Assembly: GCA_027053355.1 (NCBI GenBank)
Contig: JALUDX010000101.1
Location: forward strand, 1-39,395
Source: Anaerolineales bacterium
GTDB taxonomy: Bacteria; Chloroflexota; Anaerolineae; Anaerolineales; DRMV01
DNA length: 39,395 bases
Reading direction: 5' to 3'
Below the pieces are notes generated by a model. It ran no database searches. It saw nothing but the letters and a program-made list of their open reading frames with translations, and had not been told where the DNA came from. Shown piece after piece: positions 7,154-16,463 of the stretch. The translations under genes and the position numbers were made by a program. How positions within the stretch are numbered: position 1 is the stretch's first letter; each line of letters starts with the position of its first letter.

Positions 7154-9505
7154 TCACGACTGCGTTTTATCAGTCGGCAGTTCCGGCAGGCGGACACGGA
7201 ATAACGAACCTACGCCCATCAGGCTACGCACCACCTGAATGTCGCCGCCCATGGCTTCGACCAGTTGTTTGGCCATGAAAAGCCCTAGGCCCGAGCCGCC
7301 TGGGCGTTGGGAATAGCCAAATTCATAGATCTTGTTGGAGCGGATGAGCGCATAATGCACCCCGGGTCCTGAATCGGCCACGTAAATGCGCAAAGGCAGG
7401 TGTTTGGGCGGCACGTAGCGGGTAGAAATGGTCACCTGGCGCAACGGCTTTACGACGCCGGGGCAAAAGGGGTCCTCCCTCGACCATTGAATGGCGTTCA
7501 AAATGATGTTGTCCAGCACCTGGCGCAGCCAGGTGGGGCTGAAATGGCCGGCCGGCATGTTTTCGTCGAGGGACAATTTCAAATCAATACCCCGATTCTG
7601 CGCCAAAGGGCGAAAGCGGAGCACGCTCTGCCGAATCAGGGCATGGATGTCGGTGGCCCGGCTTTCGTGCTTGTCTTCCAAAGCACGGAACGTTTCCAAG
7701 GTGCTTTTCATCTGCCGCGCGCCGGCCAGGATGTCCCCCACCTTGGAGGCAATCTCACCCATGAAATCCTGCACCACCCGGGAGTCGGTCTGGGCCGTCA
7801 GCGCGGCCATTTGCTGGTCGAGGCTGACCAAAACGGAGTTCAAAGCATTCAACGTATTGCGCACATCGTGCAGCGCGCCGGCGCGCAAGCGGGCGTTGAG
7901 GATGTCGCTTTGCGCTTGCTCCAATACCTGGACGAGAAACGGCTGCTCTAACAACACCCCTAAAACATGGCGAGTGTATAGCCGAATGGCCGGCGACCTA
8001 TGACCCGGCCGACGGGCAAATACGAAAAAGGCCATGGGTTTCTTCGACAAAGGCGGGGTCACGCGCCAACCCCAGGCCGCTTGATAGCCCCCTTGCACGG
8101 CCTGACGGAGGTAGCGGTCATAGCGGCTGGGGCTGTCCGTAATCGCCACCATGTGCCGCTCTTCTTTCAAAATCTCCCCAACCGGACTGTACCAGAGCAG
8201 GTGCAGGCTTTCGTCATCCTGCGCGATGTCGATGCCCCATTGGGCAACCACCTCGATTTTGCCCGGCTGGTCGGGAGAGATGGCAAAGATGGCTGCGCCT
8301 TCCATGCCCACCTGCTGAGCCACGTCGGCGATGAAAGCGCGCAAATCCTGGTCGGTGTAGGCTGGCTTTTCTTTGGCCGCCACCGTGAGCGGCGCTACGG
8401 GCGCTTGCGGCGGCTTGGTTTTCCGCGGCTGCTCTGAGGACGCGCGTTCCCAGCGGCGCAAATAGTCGGCGACTTCTTCCGCAAAAAACGGTTTGTATTC
8501 CAGGGTCAGCCCTTTGGCGCGCAGCCGCGCCTCCAGGGCAGCATCGGTCTCCGCACCAGAAAGCAAAAGCACGTGGCAGTGGGGCGCAGTCCTGCAAATT
8601 TCTTCTGCCCAGGGTGTGGTGTCGCCATCCGCGCCCAAGGTCAGGTCAAGAAAAACGCCGTCGAATGCCCCTTGGCGGAATTTTCGCTTCCCTTCTTGAA
8701 GGTCTGCCGCCGTTTCCACCGCGTAGCCCCAGTCGCGCAGCAAAGCGGCCATGTGCTGGCGGAAGAGGTCGTGGTCGTCCACCACCAAAAGCCGCCGAAT
8801 GCGCTGGGGTTCGGGCGGCGTCATGGTTTCAGGGACGTCTTTCAGCAACCGCTGCAGTTTGAGCCGGTCGGCCGGTCGGAGGTGGTCTGCCAAGGGGGCT
8901 TCGCCTGCTTGCTTTGCCTTGGCTTCTTCCACAAATTCTCCCAAGCGCTCCAGATATCGCTTGATGCTTAACCGCAGCCGGTAGGCTTCAGGGTCAAATT
9001 CGGTAACCACCACCTGCACCATATCGCCCGGCCAAAGGACCTCTTGCGCTTTGACTCTGCACAGGCTGATTTCTTCTACAGGGAGAAAGCCTTCTATCCT
9101 GGGTACCACCTCCCCCGGTGCCACCTCCCCAGGTGCCACCTCCACAAAAGCGCCGAACTCTCGCACCCGTTTGACGATGCCTTCGGCCACGACGCCTTCG
9201 TGGTATTTGTCGCGGTGAATTTCCCAAGGGTTGTGGTCGACAAACCGATGGCTCAGTTCGATGGGCGCGGTTTCGTCGTCCTCCACAGAGGTGAAGCGGG
9301 GCAACACCACCGCCTCCAACTTTTGCCCCACCTGAAACTTTTGGTGCAGGTCAGGGCGCTTGTCGTCCCAACTGACCTCCCGGCGGCGGATGATCCCCCT
9401 TTCCCCATTGGGCAAGCGCACGAAAAGTTTGGAAGGGACGATTTTCTCGATGCTAACCGTGACCTTCTCCCCCGGACGATAGTTTTCTCTACTCATCGTC
9501 TGCAC
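7154..9505 (-). CDS. S1 RNA-binding-like domains - REC - GAF-like - histidine kinase
   Basis: N-terminal S1-type motifs (GEKVTVSIEKIVPSKLFVRLPNGERGII; VVAEGIVKRVREFGAFVEV...IEGFLPVEEI), REC (LLVVDDHDLFRQ...GVFLDLTLG...LLLSGAE...YKPF), H-box LHDVRNTLNALNSV, G-boxes VADSGPGV / GGSGLGLFMAKQL. Probable start MSREN at 9496; overlaps the polA stop. Confidence 0.9.
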   Translation of the reverse strand: MQTMSRENYRPGEKVTVSIEKIVPSKLFVRLPNGERGIIRRREVSWDDKRPDLHQKFQVGQKLEAVVLPRFTSVEDDETAPIELSHRFVDHNPWEIHRDKYHEGVVAEGIVKRVREFGAFVEVAPGEVAPGEVVPRIEGFLPVEEISLCRVKAQEVLWPGDMVQVVVTEFDPEAYRLRLSIKRYLERLGEFVEEAKAKQAGEAPLADHLRPADRLKLQRLLKDVPETMTPPEPQRIRRLLVVDDHDLFRQHMAALLRDWGYAVETAADLQEGKRKFRQGAFDGVFLDLTLGADGDTTPWAEEICRTAPHCHVLLLSGAETDAALEARLRAKGLTLEYKPFFAEEVADYLRRWERASSEQPRKTKPPQAPVAPLTVAAKEKPAYTDQDLRAFIADVAQQVGMEGAAIFAISPDQPGKIEVVAQWGIDIAQDDESLHLLWYSPVGEILKEERHMVAITDSPSRYDRYLRQAVQGGYQAAWGWRVTPPLSKKPMAFFVFARRPGHRSPAIRLYTRHVLGVLLEQPFLVQVLEQAQSDILNARLRAGALHDVRNTLNALNSVLVSLDQQMAALTAQTDSRVVQDFMGEIASKVGDILAGARQMKSTLETFRALEDKHESRATDIHALIRQSVLRFRPLAQNRGIDLKLSLDENMPAGHFSPTWLRQVLDNIILNAIQWSREDPFCPGVVKPLRQVTISTRYVPPKHLPLRIYVADSGPGVHYALIRSNKIYEFGYSQRPGGSGLGLFMAKQLVEAMGGDIQVVRSLMGVGSLFRVRLPELPTDKTQS
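9102..9146 (-). repeat. 15-bp in-frame tandem repeat (x3) within the second S1 domain, encoding EVAPG-EVAPG-EVVPR
   Basis: ggtaccacctccccc / ggtgccacctcccca / ggtgccacctccaca. Confidence 0.9.
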
Positions 9506-12329
9506 CTCCGCGCAGTTCCCGGCTTTCCGTCCAAGGCGTCATCTCATCCCAATTCTTCCCCACCTTGGCGTCGGTGACCAGCGGCACGGCAAGGCGGTAG
9601 GCGTTTTCCATTTCGCTTTGCACCGCGCGGGCGACGTCGCTCAGCGCGTCTTCCGGCACTTCCAGCATCAGTTCGTCGTGCACCTGCAGCAGCATTTTGG
9701 CCGGCAGGCGGTCGGCTGCCAGGCGCTCAGCCACCCGCAGCATGGCCAGTTTCATGATGTCCGCCGCGGTGCCTTGAATAGGCGCGTTGATGGCTTCCCG
9801 CTCGGCGCGCAGGCGGGCGTTGCGGTTGGCGGGCTTCTGCAGTTCGGGGAAGTAGCGCCGCCGCCCCAGCAGGGTTTCCACATAGCCCTGCGCCGCGGCT
9901 TTGCGGCGGGTTGCCTCGATGTAGCGCTTCACGCCGGGGAAGCGCTTGAAGTAGGCTTCCACGAAGTTTTCGGCTTCGGCCAAAGTCAGGTCGGTGGTGC
10001 GGGTGAGGCCGAAGGGGCTCATGCCGTAAATCAGGCCGAAGTTGATGGCCTTGGCATGGCGGCGCATCTGCGGGGTGACTTCTTCCAGCGGCACGCCGTA
10101 AATGGCCGCTGCGGTCGCGGCGTGGATGTCTTGCCCGGCCCGGAAGGCGGCAATCATGGCCTCGTCGCCGGAAACATGCGCCACGATGCGCAGTTCCACC
10201 TGGGAATAGTCCACCGAGAGCAGCAGGTGGCCTTCGGGCGCGACGAAAGCCCGCCGCACCCGCCGCCCCACCGGCGTGCGCACAGGGATGTTCTGCAGGT
10301 TCGGGTCCGAAGACGCAATCCGCCCGGTGACCGTGCCGGTCTGGTTGTAGGAAGTGTGCACCCGCCCGGTTGCGGGGTTCACCTGCTGGGGCAGGGCGTC
10401 CACGTAGGTGGATTTGAGTTTCGCCAGTTCGCGGTGCTCTAACACCCAATCCACCACCTCGTGCTGGCCGCGCAGGGCTTCCAGCACGCTGGCTGAGGTG
10501 GAATAGTGCCCACTCTTGGTCTTGCGGGTGCGGTCGGGCGGCTGCAGCCCCAAAGTCTCGAACAAAATTTTGGAAAGTTGCCGGGTGGAGTTGATGTTGA
10601 AACGCTGCCCCACCGCGGCGTAAATTTGCTCTTCCAAGGCGCGCAACTGAGCGGCCAGTTCCTGCGACATGCGGGCGAGGAAGTCGGTGTCCACCAGGAT
10701 GCCGTTCATTTCCATGCGCGCCAGCACGGGCACCAAGGGCATTTCGATTTCCCGGAACAGCCGCCAGCCGTTGCGCTCGCGCACGTCGGCTTCCAGCAGA
10801 GGCATCAGGCGCAGGGTCATCACCGCATCGGCCGCGGCGTAGGGCGCGGCCTTGGCCACCGGCACCTCGGCCATGCTGATTTGCTTCTTGCCTTTGCCGA
10901 TGAGGGCGGTAATGTCGGTCATTTCCACGCCGAGGCGCGTCCAGGCTAAGTTCTTCAGCCCCAAATTGTGGGAAGCCGGGTCACGCACCCACTCGGCAAT
11001 CATGGTATCGAAGGCGGGCGTGCTCATGGGCAGGCCGTGGCGGGCCAGCACCACCAGGTCGTATTTGATGTTGTGCCCCACCTTGGCCACCTGCGGGTCG
11101 GCTAAGAAGGGCGCGAGCGCGGCGCGGACGTGTTCCCACGGCAGTTGCGCCTCGCCGGTGCGGTGCCCCACGGGGATGTAAAAGCCCTCGCCCTCGTCCA
11201 CCGCGAGGGAAACGCCCACCAGGTCGGCGCGCATTTTGTCGGTGGCGGTGGTTTCGGTGTCGATGGCTACGGTGCGGGCGACCTTCAGGCGGCGGGTAAG
11301 GGCCTGCAATGCTTCCGGGGAATCCACCACGGTGGTGCGGAAGCCTAAATCGGGCGGGGGGGAAGCCGCGCCTGCCGTGCCCGCGGCGGCCTGCCCGCCG
11401 AACAGGGCAAGTTGCTGGGGTTCGTCCCCTTCCCCGCCCGCGGCCTGCTGCCATGCCCGCAGGCGCTTGAGCAGGGAGCGGAACTCCAGTTCCCGGAACA
11501 GGGCTTCCACCGCACCCACGGCGTCGGGGCGGGGCACGGCCTGGGCAAGGTCCACGGCCACCTCCAGGTCGGTGCGGATGCGGGCCAGGTCCCGGCTCAG
11601 GTAGGCGTTGTGGCGGTCGGCTTCCAGTTTGCGGCGGATGCCGGGGGCGAGTTCGTCCAAATGGGCGTAAATGCCGTCCAAAGTGTCGTATTTTTGCAGC
11701 AGTTTGGCCGCGGTTTTCTCGCCAATGCCCCGCACGCCAGGGATGTTGTCGGATTTGTCGCCCACCAGCGCCTTGAAATCCACAATCTGGTCGGGCCGCA
11801 CGCCGTATTTGGCTTTCACCTTTTCGGGGGTGTAGTCGGTGGTATCCGAAAGTTGCCGCCCGGGCAGGGAAACGATGATCCGCTCGTCCACCAGTTGCAG
11901 CAGGTCCCGGTCGCCGGTGACGATTTTCACCCCCATGCCCTCACTTTGAGCCAGGCGTTTGGCCGCGCTGCCCAGCACGTCGTCGGCTTCGTAGCCCTCC
12001 CTTTCCAGCCGCGGGAAGCCGAACGCGTCCACCAGTTGGCGGATGCGCGCCATCTGGGGCACCAAATCCTCGGGCATTTTGGCGCGGGTAGCCTTGTATT
12101 CGGGGTAGATCTCGTCGCGGAAGGTGCGCCCGACGTCGAAAGCCACGGCCAGGTAATCGGGGTGCTCCTGTTCCAAAAGCCGTAGCAAAATGCTGGCAAA
12201 GCCATAAGCGGCCGCGGTAGGCTCCCCCTGGCTGTTGCGCCAGCGGTCGCCGCCGGTGCCCGCGGTGAGGGCAAAATAGGCGCGGTAGGCCAACGCGTGG
12301 CCGTCGAGCAAGTAGATGGTGGGGGGCAT
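9489..12329 (-). CDS. polA: DNA polymerase I (5' nuclease, 3'-5' exonuclease, polymerase)
   Basis: LLDGHALAYRAYFAL start; VAIDTETTATD exonuclease motif; LSVDYSQVELRIVAHVSGD; RRHAKAINFGLIYGMSPFGL; LLQVHDELMLEVP. Confidence 0.98.
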   Translation of the reverse strand: MPPTIYLLDGHALAYRAYFALTAGTGGDRWRNSQGEPTAAAYGFASILLRLLEQEHPDYLAVAFDVGRTFRDEIYPEYKATRAKMPEDLVPQMARIRQLVDAFGFPRLEREGYEADDVLGSAAKRLAQSEGMGVKIVTGDRDLLQLVDERIIVSLPGRQLSDTTDYTPEKVKAKYGVRPDQIVDFKALVGDKSDNIPGVRGIGEKTAAKLLQKYDTLDGIYAHLDELAPGIRRKLEADRHNAYLSRDLARIRTDLEVAVDLAQAVPRPDAVGAVEALFRELEFRSLLKRLRAWQQAAGGEGDEPQQLALFGGQAAAGTAGAASPPPDLGFRTTVVDSPEALQALTRRLKVARTVAIDTETTATDKMRADLVGVSLAVDEGEGFYIPVGHRTGEAQLPWEHVRAALAPFLADPQVAKVGHNIKYDLVVLARHGLPMSTPAFDTMIAEWVRDPASHNLGLKNLAWTRLGVEMTDITALIGKGKKQISMAEVPVAKAAPYAAADAVMTLRLMPLLEADVRERNGWRLFREIEMPLVPVLARMEMNGILVDTDFLARMSQELAAQLRALEEQIYAAVGQRFNINSTRQLSKILFETLGLQPPDRTRKTKSGHYSTSASVLEALRGQHEVVDWVLEHRELAKLKSTYVDALPQQVNPATGRVHTSYNQTGTVTGRIASSDPNLQNIPVRTPVGRRVRRAFVAPEGHLLLSVDYSQVELRIVAHVSGDEAMIAAFRAGQDIHAATAAAIYGVPLEEVTPQMRRHAKAINFGLIYGMSPFGLTRTTDLTLAEAENFVEAYFKRFPGVKRYIEATRRKAAAQGYVETLLGRRRYFPELQKPANRNARLRAEREAINAPIQGTAADIMKLAMLRVAERLAADRLPAKMLLQVHDELMLEVPEDALSDVARAVQSEMENAYRLAVPLVTDAKVGKNWDEMTPWTESRELRGGADDE

Positions 12330-12353
12330 GGCACGTTCCTCGCTGGTAACCGT

Positions 12354-13286
12354 TCAGCCTTGGGAAAATCGGCCGCGAAGGTGCTTCTGCAGAAAAGCGG
12401 CAATGGCACGGGAAGAAATGGGCACCTGCCGCGGCTGCAGCAAGTAAAACGGGGCCCAAAAATCATCGGCCGGGTGAGCAAAAGGCAGTTCGGGGTGGGC
12501 CTGATAGAGCAAACGGGAAGTATGCCAGCGCACCGCGCGCACCACCGCGGTGGGCGGGGTGTTGGGCGGCACCTCCACCACCCACTGCAGATAGTGAGGC
12601 TGCACGCTGAAATGAAGCAGCCGCCAGCCAAAGCCGTGGATCAGCCGGGGCAACCAGCGGCTGAGGTCGCGCGCCAGATCGCCCACCAAAAACTGATTGG
12701 GGTGCTTGGGCACCAGCACGCCCGCGTAGGCCTGCGTCTGGGGCGAAGGCGGCATAGCCTCTGCCGGCGCGGGGGCCTGCTGAGGCCGCACCACCGCGGC
12801 CTGCGCCTCAGCAGGGGGCGGCGGGGCCGGCCGAGGCGGCGCCGCGGGCACAGTGGGGTTGGGGTCGGGGATGTCGTCGAACAGCGGTTGAAAGGCCTCA
12901 GGCGGCAGGTCGTCGTCTTCCTCTGCTGCGGCGTCGGTGGGGGTGGTCAGCGCAGCAGCCAAATTGTGCAGCAATCGGCGCGCCTGGCTCAGCGGGTGGG
13001 ACGCGTCGAACACGGCCACTAACCACTTCTCGCCCTCCAGCCGCGTCGCCAAAAGCATCAGCGGCGCTTTGGCCAACGGCGAGCGCACATAACGCAGGAT
13101 GTCGCTTTCCCCCTGCAGGGGCACCTCGGGCAACAGCGCGGCCAACGCCTCTTCAGACCACACGCCGTGGTAGGCCGAAAGCTGCCCCGCAGCGGCCACC
13201 ATCACGGCGCGCGCGCCTTCCACCGGCCCCAGGCGCGCCAATGCCTGGGCCAGGGAAGGAAACGACGCCCCCGAAGCCTCTTTCAT
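12354..13286 (-). CDS. Conserved hypothetical protein (possible roadblock/LC7-like N-terminal region, Pro/Ala-rich linker)
   Basis: Start MKEASGASFPSL at 13286 overlaps the upstream ORF stop by 4 bp; N-terminal segment ARAVMVAAAGQLSAYHGVW resembles roadblock-type strands (weak). Confidence 0.6.
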   Translation of the reverse strand: MKEASGASFPSLAQALARLGPVEGARAVMVAAAGQLSAYHGVWSEEALAALLPEVPLQGESDILRYVRSPLAKAPLMLLATRLEGEKWLVAVFDASHPLSQARRLLHNLAAALTTPTDAAAEEDDDLPPEAFQPLFDDIPDPNPTVPAAPPRPAPPPPAEAQAAVVRPQQAPAPAEAMPPSPQTQAYAGVLVPKHPNQFLVGDLARDLSRWLPRLIHGFGWRLLHFSVQPHYLQWVVEVPPNTPPTAVVRAVRWHTSRLLYQAHPELPFAHPADDFWAPFYLLQPRQVPISSRAIAAFLQKHLRGRFSQG

Positions 13287-13465
13287 TGCTGCAGCGCGCG
13301 CATCAGTTCTTGAAACTCTTTCCATTCCTCGGCAAAAAAGTGCACGGTCAGAGCGCCCAATTCCAGATGGTAGGTAATTTCGCCATCGGGCTCTTCGGCC
13401 TGCCACACCAGGTAGTTGCGGGTCTCGGCCAAAATTTCGGTTTTGGGTTCTGCAAAGTCGCTCAT
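13283..13465 (-). CDS. Small conserved hypothetical protein (60 aa)
   Basis: MSDFAEPKTEILAETRNYLVWQAEEPDGEITYHLELGALTVHFFAEEWKEFQELMRALQQ; ATGA coupling with the downstream gene. Confidence 0.65.
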   Translation of the reverse strand: MSDFAEPKTEILAETRNYLVWQAEEPDGEITYHLELGALTVHFFAEEWKEFQELMRALQQ

Positions 13466-13489
13466 GGTTGACTCCTCAAGAAAAAAGGG

Positions 13490-14725
13490 TTACCGGTCGT
13501 GGCCCCGGGGCGGCGGGGTGGGGTCGGTTTTGCGGCGGAGGCGCCGGTAAGCGCGCACCAACCAGCGGCTCACGCTAAAAGCAGGCGCTTCGGGCGGGTG
13601 CCAGTCTTCCCACGGGTTTTGGTCGAACATTTTGCGCATCACATAGTGCCCAAACAGGCGCAAAGAAGCCAGGGAGGGGGCGGCAAAAAGCAAGCCCAAC
13701 ACGCCAAAGAGTTTTGCCCCAATCAACGCGGTCAGCAACACTGCCGCGGGGTGCACGCCCAACGCGTTGCCCAACACGCGGGGGGTGATGAAATTGTCCA
13801 AAATGTTGTCGCCGATGAACATGCCGCCTACCGCGAGCGCGGCCAGTTCCAACGGCGTCAGCCCCCACGCACCCGCGGGCTGAAAGACCACCACCAGCGC
13901 GGTGATGGTGTACAGCACGGCAGGGCCCACGTAGGGCACAAACCGAGCCACCGCGGCCAGCAGCGCCAACACCAAAGCCATGCGCACGCCCAGGACGGTC
14001 AGCCAGACCCACACCCACAGCGCGGCGATGGCCGCCACGGTGAGTTGCCCCCGCAAAAACGCCCGCCAGATACGCCCCAGTTCTTGCCCCATCCGCTGCA
14101 GGTCGTCCTGGTAACGGGGAATTTCTATGGAAATGACGTCTGCCGAGACCGTGCCCGACTCGGCCAGCAAAAAGTACGAGGTCAACCAGATGAAGGCCAT
14201 CCAGCCGATGACCTGCAAGGTACTGGCCGCCAACGCGCTGACCAGCGCGCCCACTTCGCCCAACAGGGGCTGCAACGAAGCCAAAAGTTGCTGGCTGAGC
14301 GCGTTCCAATCATATTGGCGGAAGTCGAGTTTCCAGGGGCCCAAAAGGTAAGTCTGGGTAGAAAGGCGCTCGAACCAACCGGGCAGGTCGTTGAGCAAAA
14401 AGTCTTGCACCACGCCATACAGGCTTTGCGCCTGTTGGACGAGGGCCAACCCGCCGGCGATGAACGCGGTCACGATGGCCGCGGCCAAGAGCAGGTAAAC
14501 TAGGGTAACCGCCATCCGCCACGAAAGGGGGGTGTAATGCTCCAATGCCCGCGCCAGCGGGTGCATCAGATAAGCCAGAATGAGCGCCAGCACCAAGGGG
14601 CCGATGAAATCACGAAAGGCGACCACCAAGGCGGCCAACGAAGCCACCACGGTGATCCCAACCACGATTTTCGTGGCCGGGCTCCAGGGCGGCGAAGAGG
14701 GCGGGGCGGGGGAAGAAGAGGTCAT
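13490..14725 (-). CDS. AI-2E family transporter / PerM-like permease
   Basis: Multi-TM protein; FVPYVGPAVLYTITALVVV...GGMFIGDNILDNFITPRVLGNALGVHPAAVLLTALIGAKLFGVLGLLFAAP signature. Confidence 0.93.
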   Translation of the reverse strand: MTSSSPAPPSSPPWSPATKIVVGITVVASLAALVVAFRDFIGPLVLALILAYLMHPLARALEHYTPLSWRMAVTLVYLLLAAAIVTAFIAGGLALVQQAQSLYGVVQDFLLNDLPGWFERLSTQTYLLGPWKLDFRQYDWNALSQQLLASLQPLLGEVGALVSALAASTLQVIGWMAFIWLTSYFLLAESGTVSADVISIEIPRYQDDLQRMGQELGRIWRAFLRGQLTVAAIAALWVWVWLTVLGVRMALVLALLAAVARFVPYVGPAVLYTITALVVVFQPAGAWGLTPLELAALAVGGMFIGDNILDNFITPRVLGNALGVHPAAVLLTALIGAKLFGVLGLLFAAPSLASLRLFGHYVMRKMFDQNPWEDWHPPEAPAFSVSRWLVRAYRRLRRKTDPTPPPRGHDR

Positions 14726-14749
14726 GATCTGCGGAACCTGCGGTTTTTC

Positions 14750-15107
14750 GTAACGATTCAGTCACAAGGGAATAGACCACGGAGGGCACGGATAGTCACA
14801 GAGACGCACGGATTTTCAGGTCGCCAAGGATGAACGCAAAGGCGCAGAGGAAGCAGAGGCGCAGAGAGCGCAAAGAAAAAATTTCTGTGTCTTCTGTGTT
14901 TTTCACCCAATCGGTGTAAATCTGTGTCAATCGGTGGATGGTAACGCCAATCATACCAGAGCGCCAAGGTCGCCAAGAAAGGCAATGCCACCCCAATCCC
15001 TCAGTGCTCCAACCCTACCGCCTTCTGTGTTCTCGGTGCCTTCTCTGTGTCTTCTGTGGTTTTCTGCCTGCGTCATCCGTAGCGTCTCTTTGAGGCTGAA
15101 CAGTTAC
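14750..15107. mobile_element. MITE-like intergenic repeat element, about 358 bp, terminal inverted repeats GTAACGATTCAGTC / GAGGCTGAACAGTTAC
   Basis: Ends are imperfect inverted repeats; the interior is rich in CACAGAAGACACAGAGAA-type repeats; its right ~115 bp is the inverted counterpart of 17726-17838. Confidence 0.65.
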
Positions 15108-16462
15108 CGTTGCGGTAGTTTTACCACAAATATCGCGCCTTGACCACGCCGATTGTGCGCGGTCACCTGGCCGTGGTGGGCACGGACGAGTTCCCGCACG
15201 ATGGAAAGGCCCAGCCCGACGTGCTCGCGGCCGGTGCGGGCGCGGTCGCCGCGGTAAAAGCGGTCGAAGATGTGCGGCAGGGCCTCAGGGGGAATGCCCG
15301 GCCCCTGGTCTTCCACCTCGACCACGGCCCAGGGGCCTTCGCTGCGCACCCGCAGCACAACCTCGCCTTGCCGGGGCGTGTGGGTGAGCGCGTTGTCCAA
15401 CAAATTGCCGAAAATCTGCAGCAGGCGGTCGGGGTCGCCCCAAACGGTCGGCGTGGCCGCGGCCTCCAAGTGCAGCGTCTGCTGGCGTTGGGCTGCACGC
15501 GGTTGAAAGCGGGTCAGTACCGCGCGCAGCAGGGGCACCAGGTCGACAGGCACCTGCTGCAGGTGCGCTGTGCCCGCGTCCAGGCGGGCTAAATCGAGCA
15601 AATCCATCACCAGGCGCTGCATCCGCTCGGCCTCGCTGCGGATAATGCCTGCGGCCTGCGCCGGGGGGGCGGTGCCGTCGGCCAGGGCCTGGGCAAAGCC
15701 CAAGATGGACGTCAGCGGCGTCTTGAGTTCGTGCGAGACGTTGGCGATAAAGGCGCGCTGCGATTTTTGCGAGGCTTCGAGTTGGCGGGCCATCTGATTG
15801 AACGCGCGGGCCAACGTGCGGGCTTCGGCTGGCCCCTCTTCCGGCAAGGGGGCGTAGCGCCCTTGGGCGAAGTCGTGGGCCGCCGCGGCCACTTGCCGCA
15901 GAGGGCGGGCAATCCAACGGCTCAGCCACCAGGCCAAAAGCAAGGCCAGGCCAAAGGCCAGCAGCCCGGCCTCCACCATGGGCAGCAGCCAATCGCCGCT
16001 GTGGCGCAGCAGCCATTGCCAGCGAGAAGGCATGGGTGTGGTAATGACCAGCAGGCCACCGCTGATGCGCCGCGCGGTATAAAGCCACGTCTGGCCTTCT
16101 GCGTCGCGCAGCCGGCCACGAAAAGGCTTCCCCTCGCTTTTTCTGGGGGGAAGAAGGGGCGGTGCCTGAGAGGCGGTGTCCCCCAACACCTGGCCGTGGC
16201 CGTCGGTGACGATCACCCGCACACCCAGTTCGGAGGCCGAGGTGGTCACCTCGGCCCAGCGCAGGGGCGAAAGCGCCACCTGCACCGCGGGCACCTGCCG
16301 CCGCATGACCCGCGCCACCAGATCCATTCTAATGAACTGCCGCTGCTCGATCAAGGGGCTGTGGAGCAAAAACAGGGCTGCAGACGTGGCCGCGGTCACG
16401 ACCACCACCGCGATGACCGCAACGTAACTGAGCAACAGGCGGCTACGCAGGGAACGAAGCAT
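15104..16462 (-). CDS. Two-component sensor histidine kinase (HAMP-HisKA-HATPase)
   Basis: MLRSLRSRLLLSYVAVIAVVVVTA; HAMP WWLSRWIARPLRQVAAAAHDFAQGRY; H-box AFIANVSHELKTPLTSILGFAQAL; N/G boxes. Confidence 0.93.
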   Translation of the reverse strand: MLRSLRSRLLLSYVAVIAVVVVTAATSAALFLLHSPLIEQRQFIRMDLVARVMRRQVPAVQVALSPLRWAEVTTSASELGVRVIVTDGHGQVLGDTASQAPPLLPPRKSEGKPFRGRLRDAEGQTWLYTARRISGGLLVITTPMPSRWQWLLRHSGDWLLPMVEAGLLAFGLALLLAWWLSRWIARPLRQVAAAAHDFAQGRYAPLPEEGPAEARTLARAFNQMARQLEASQKSQRAFIANVSHELKTPLTSILGFAQALADGTAPPAQAAGIIRSEAERMQRLVMDLLDLARLDAGTAHLQQVPVDLVPLLRAVLTRFQPRAAQRQQTLHLEAAATPTVWGDPDRLLQIFGNLLDNALTHTPRQGEVVLRVRSEGPWAVVEVEDQGPGIPPEALPHIFDRFYRGDRARTGREHVGLGLSIVRELVRAHHGQVTAHNRRGQGAIFVVKLPQR

Positions 16463-16463
16463 C

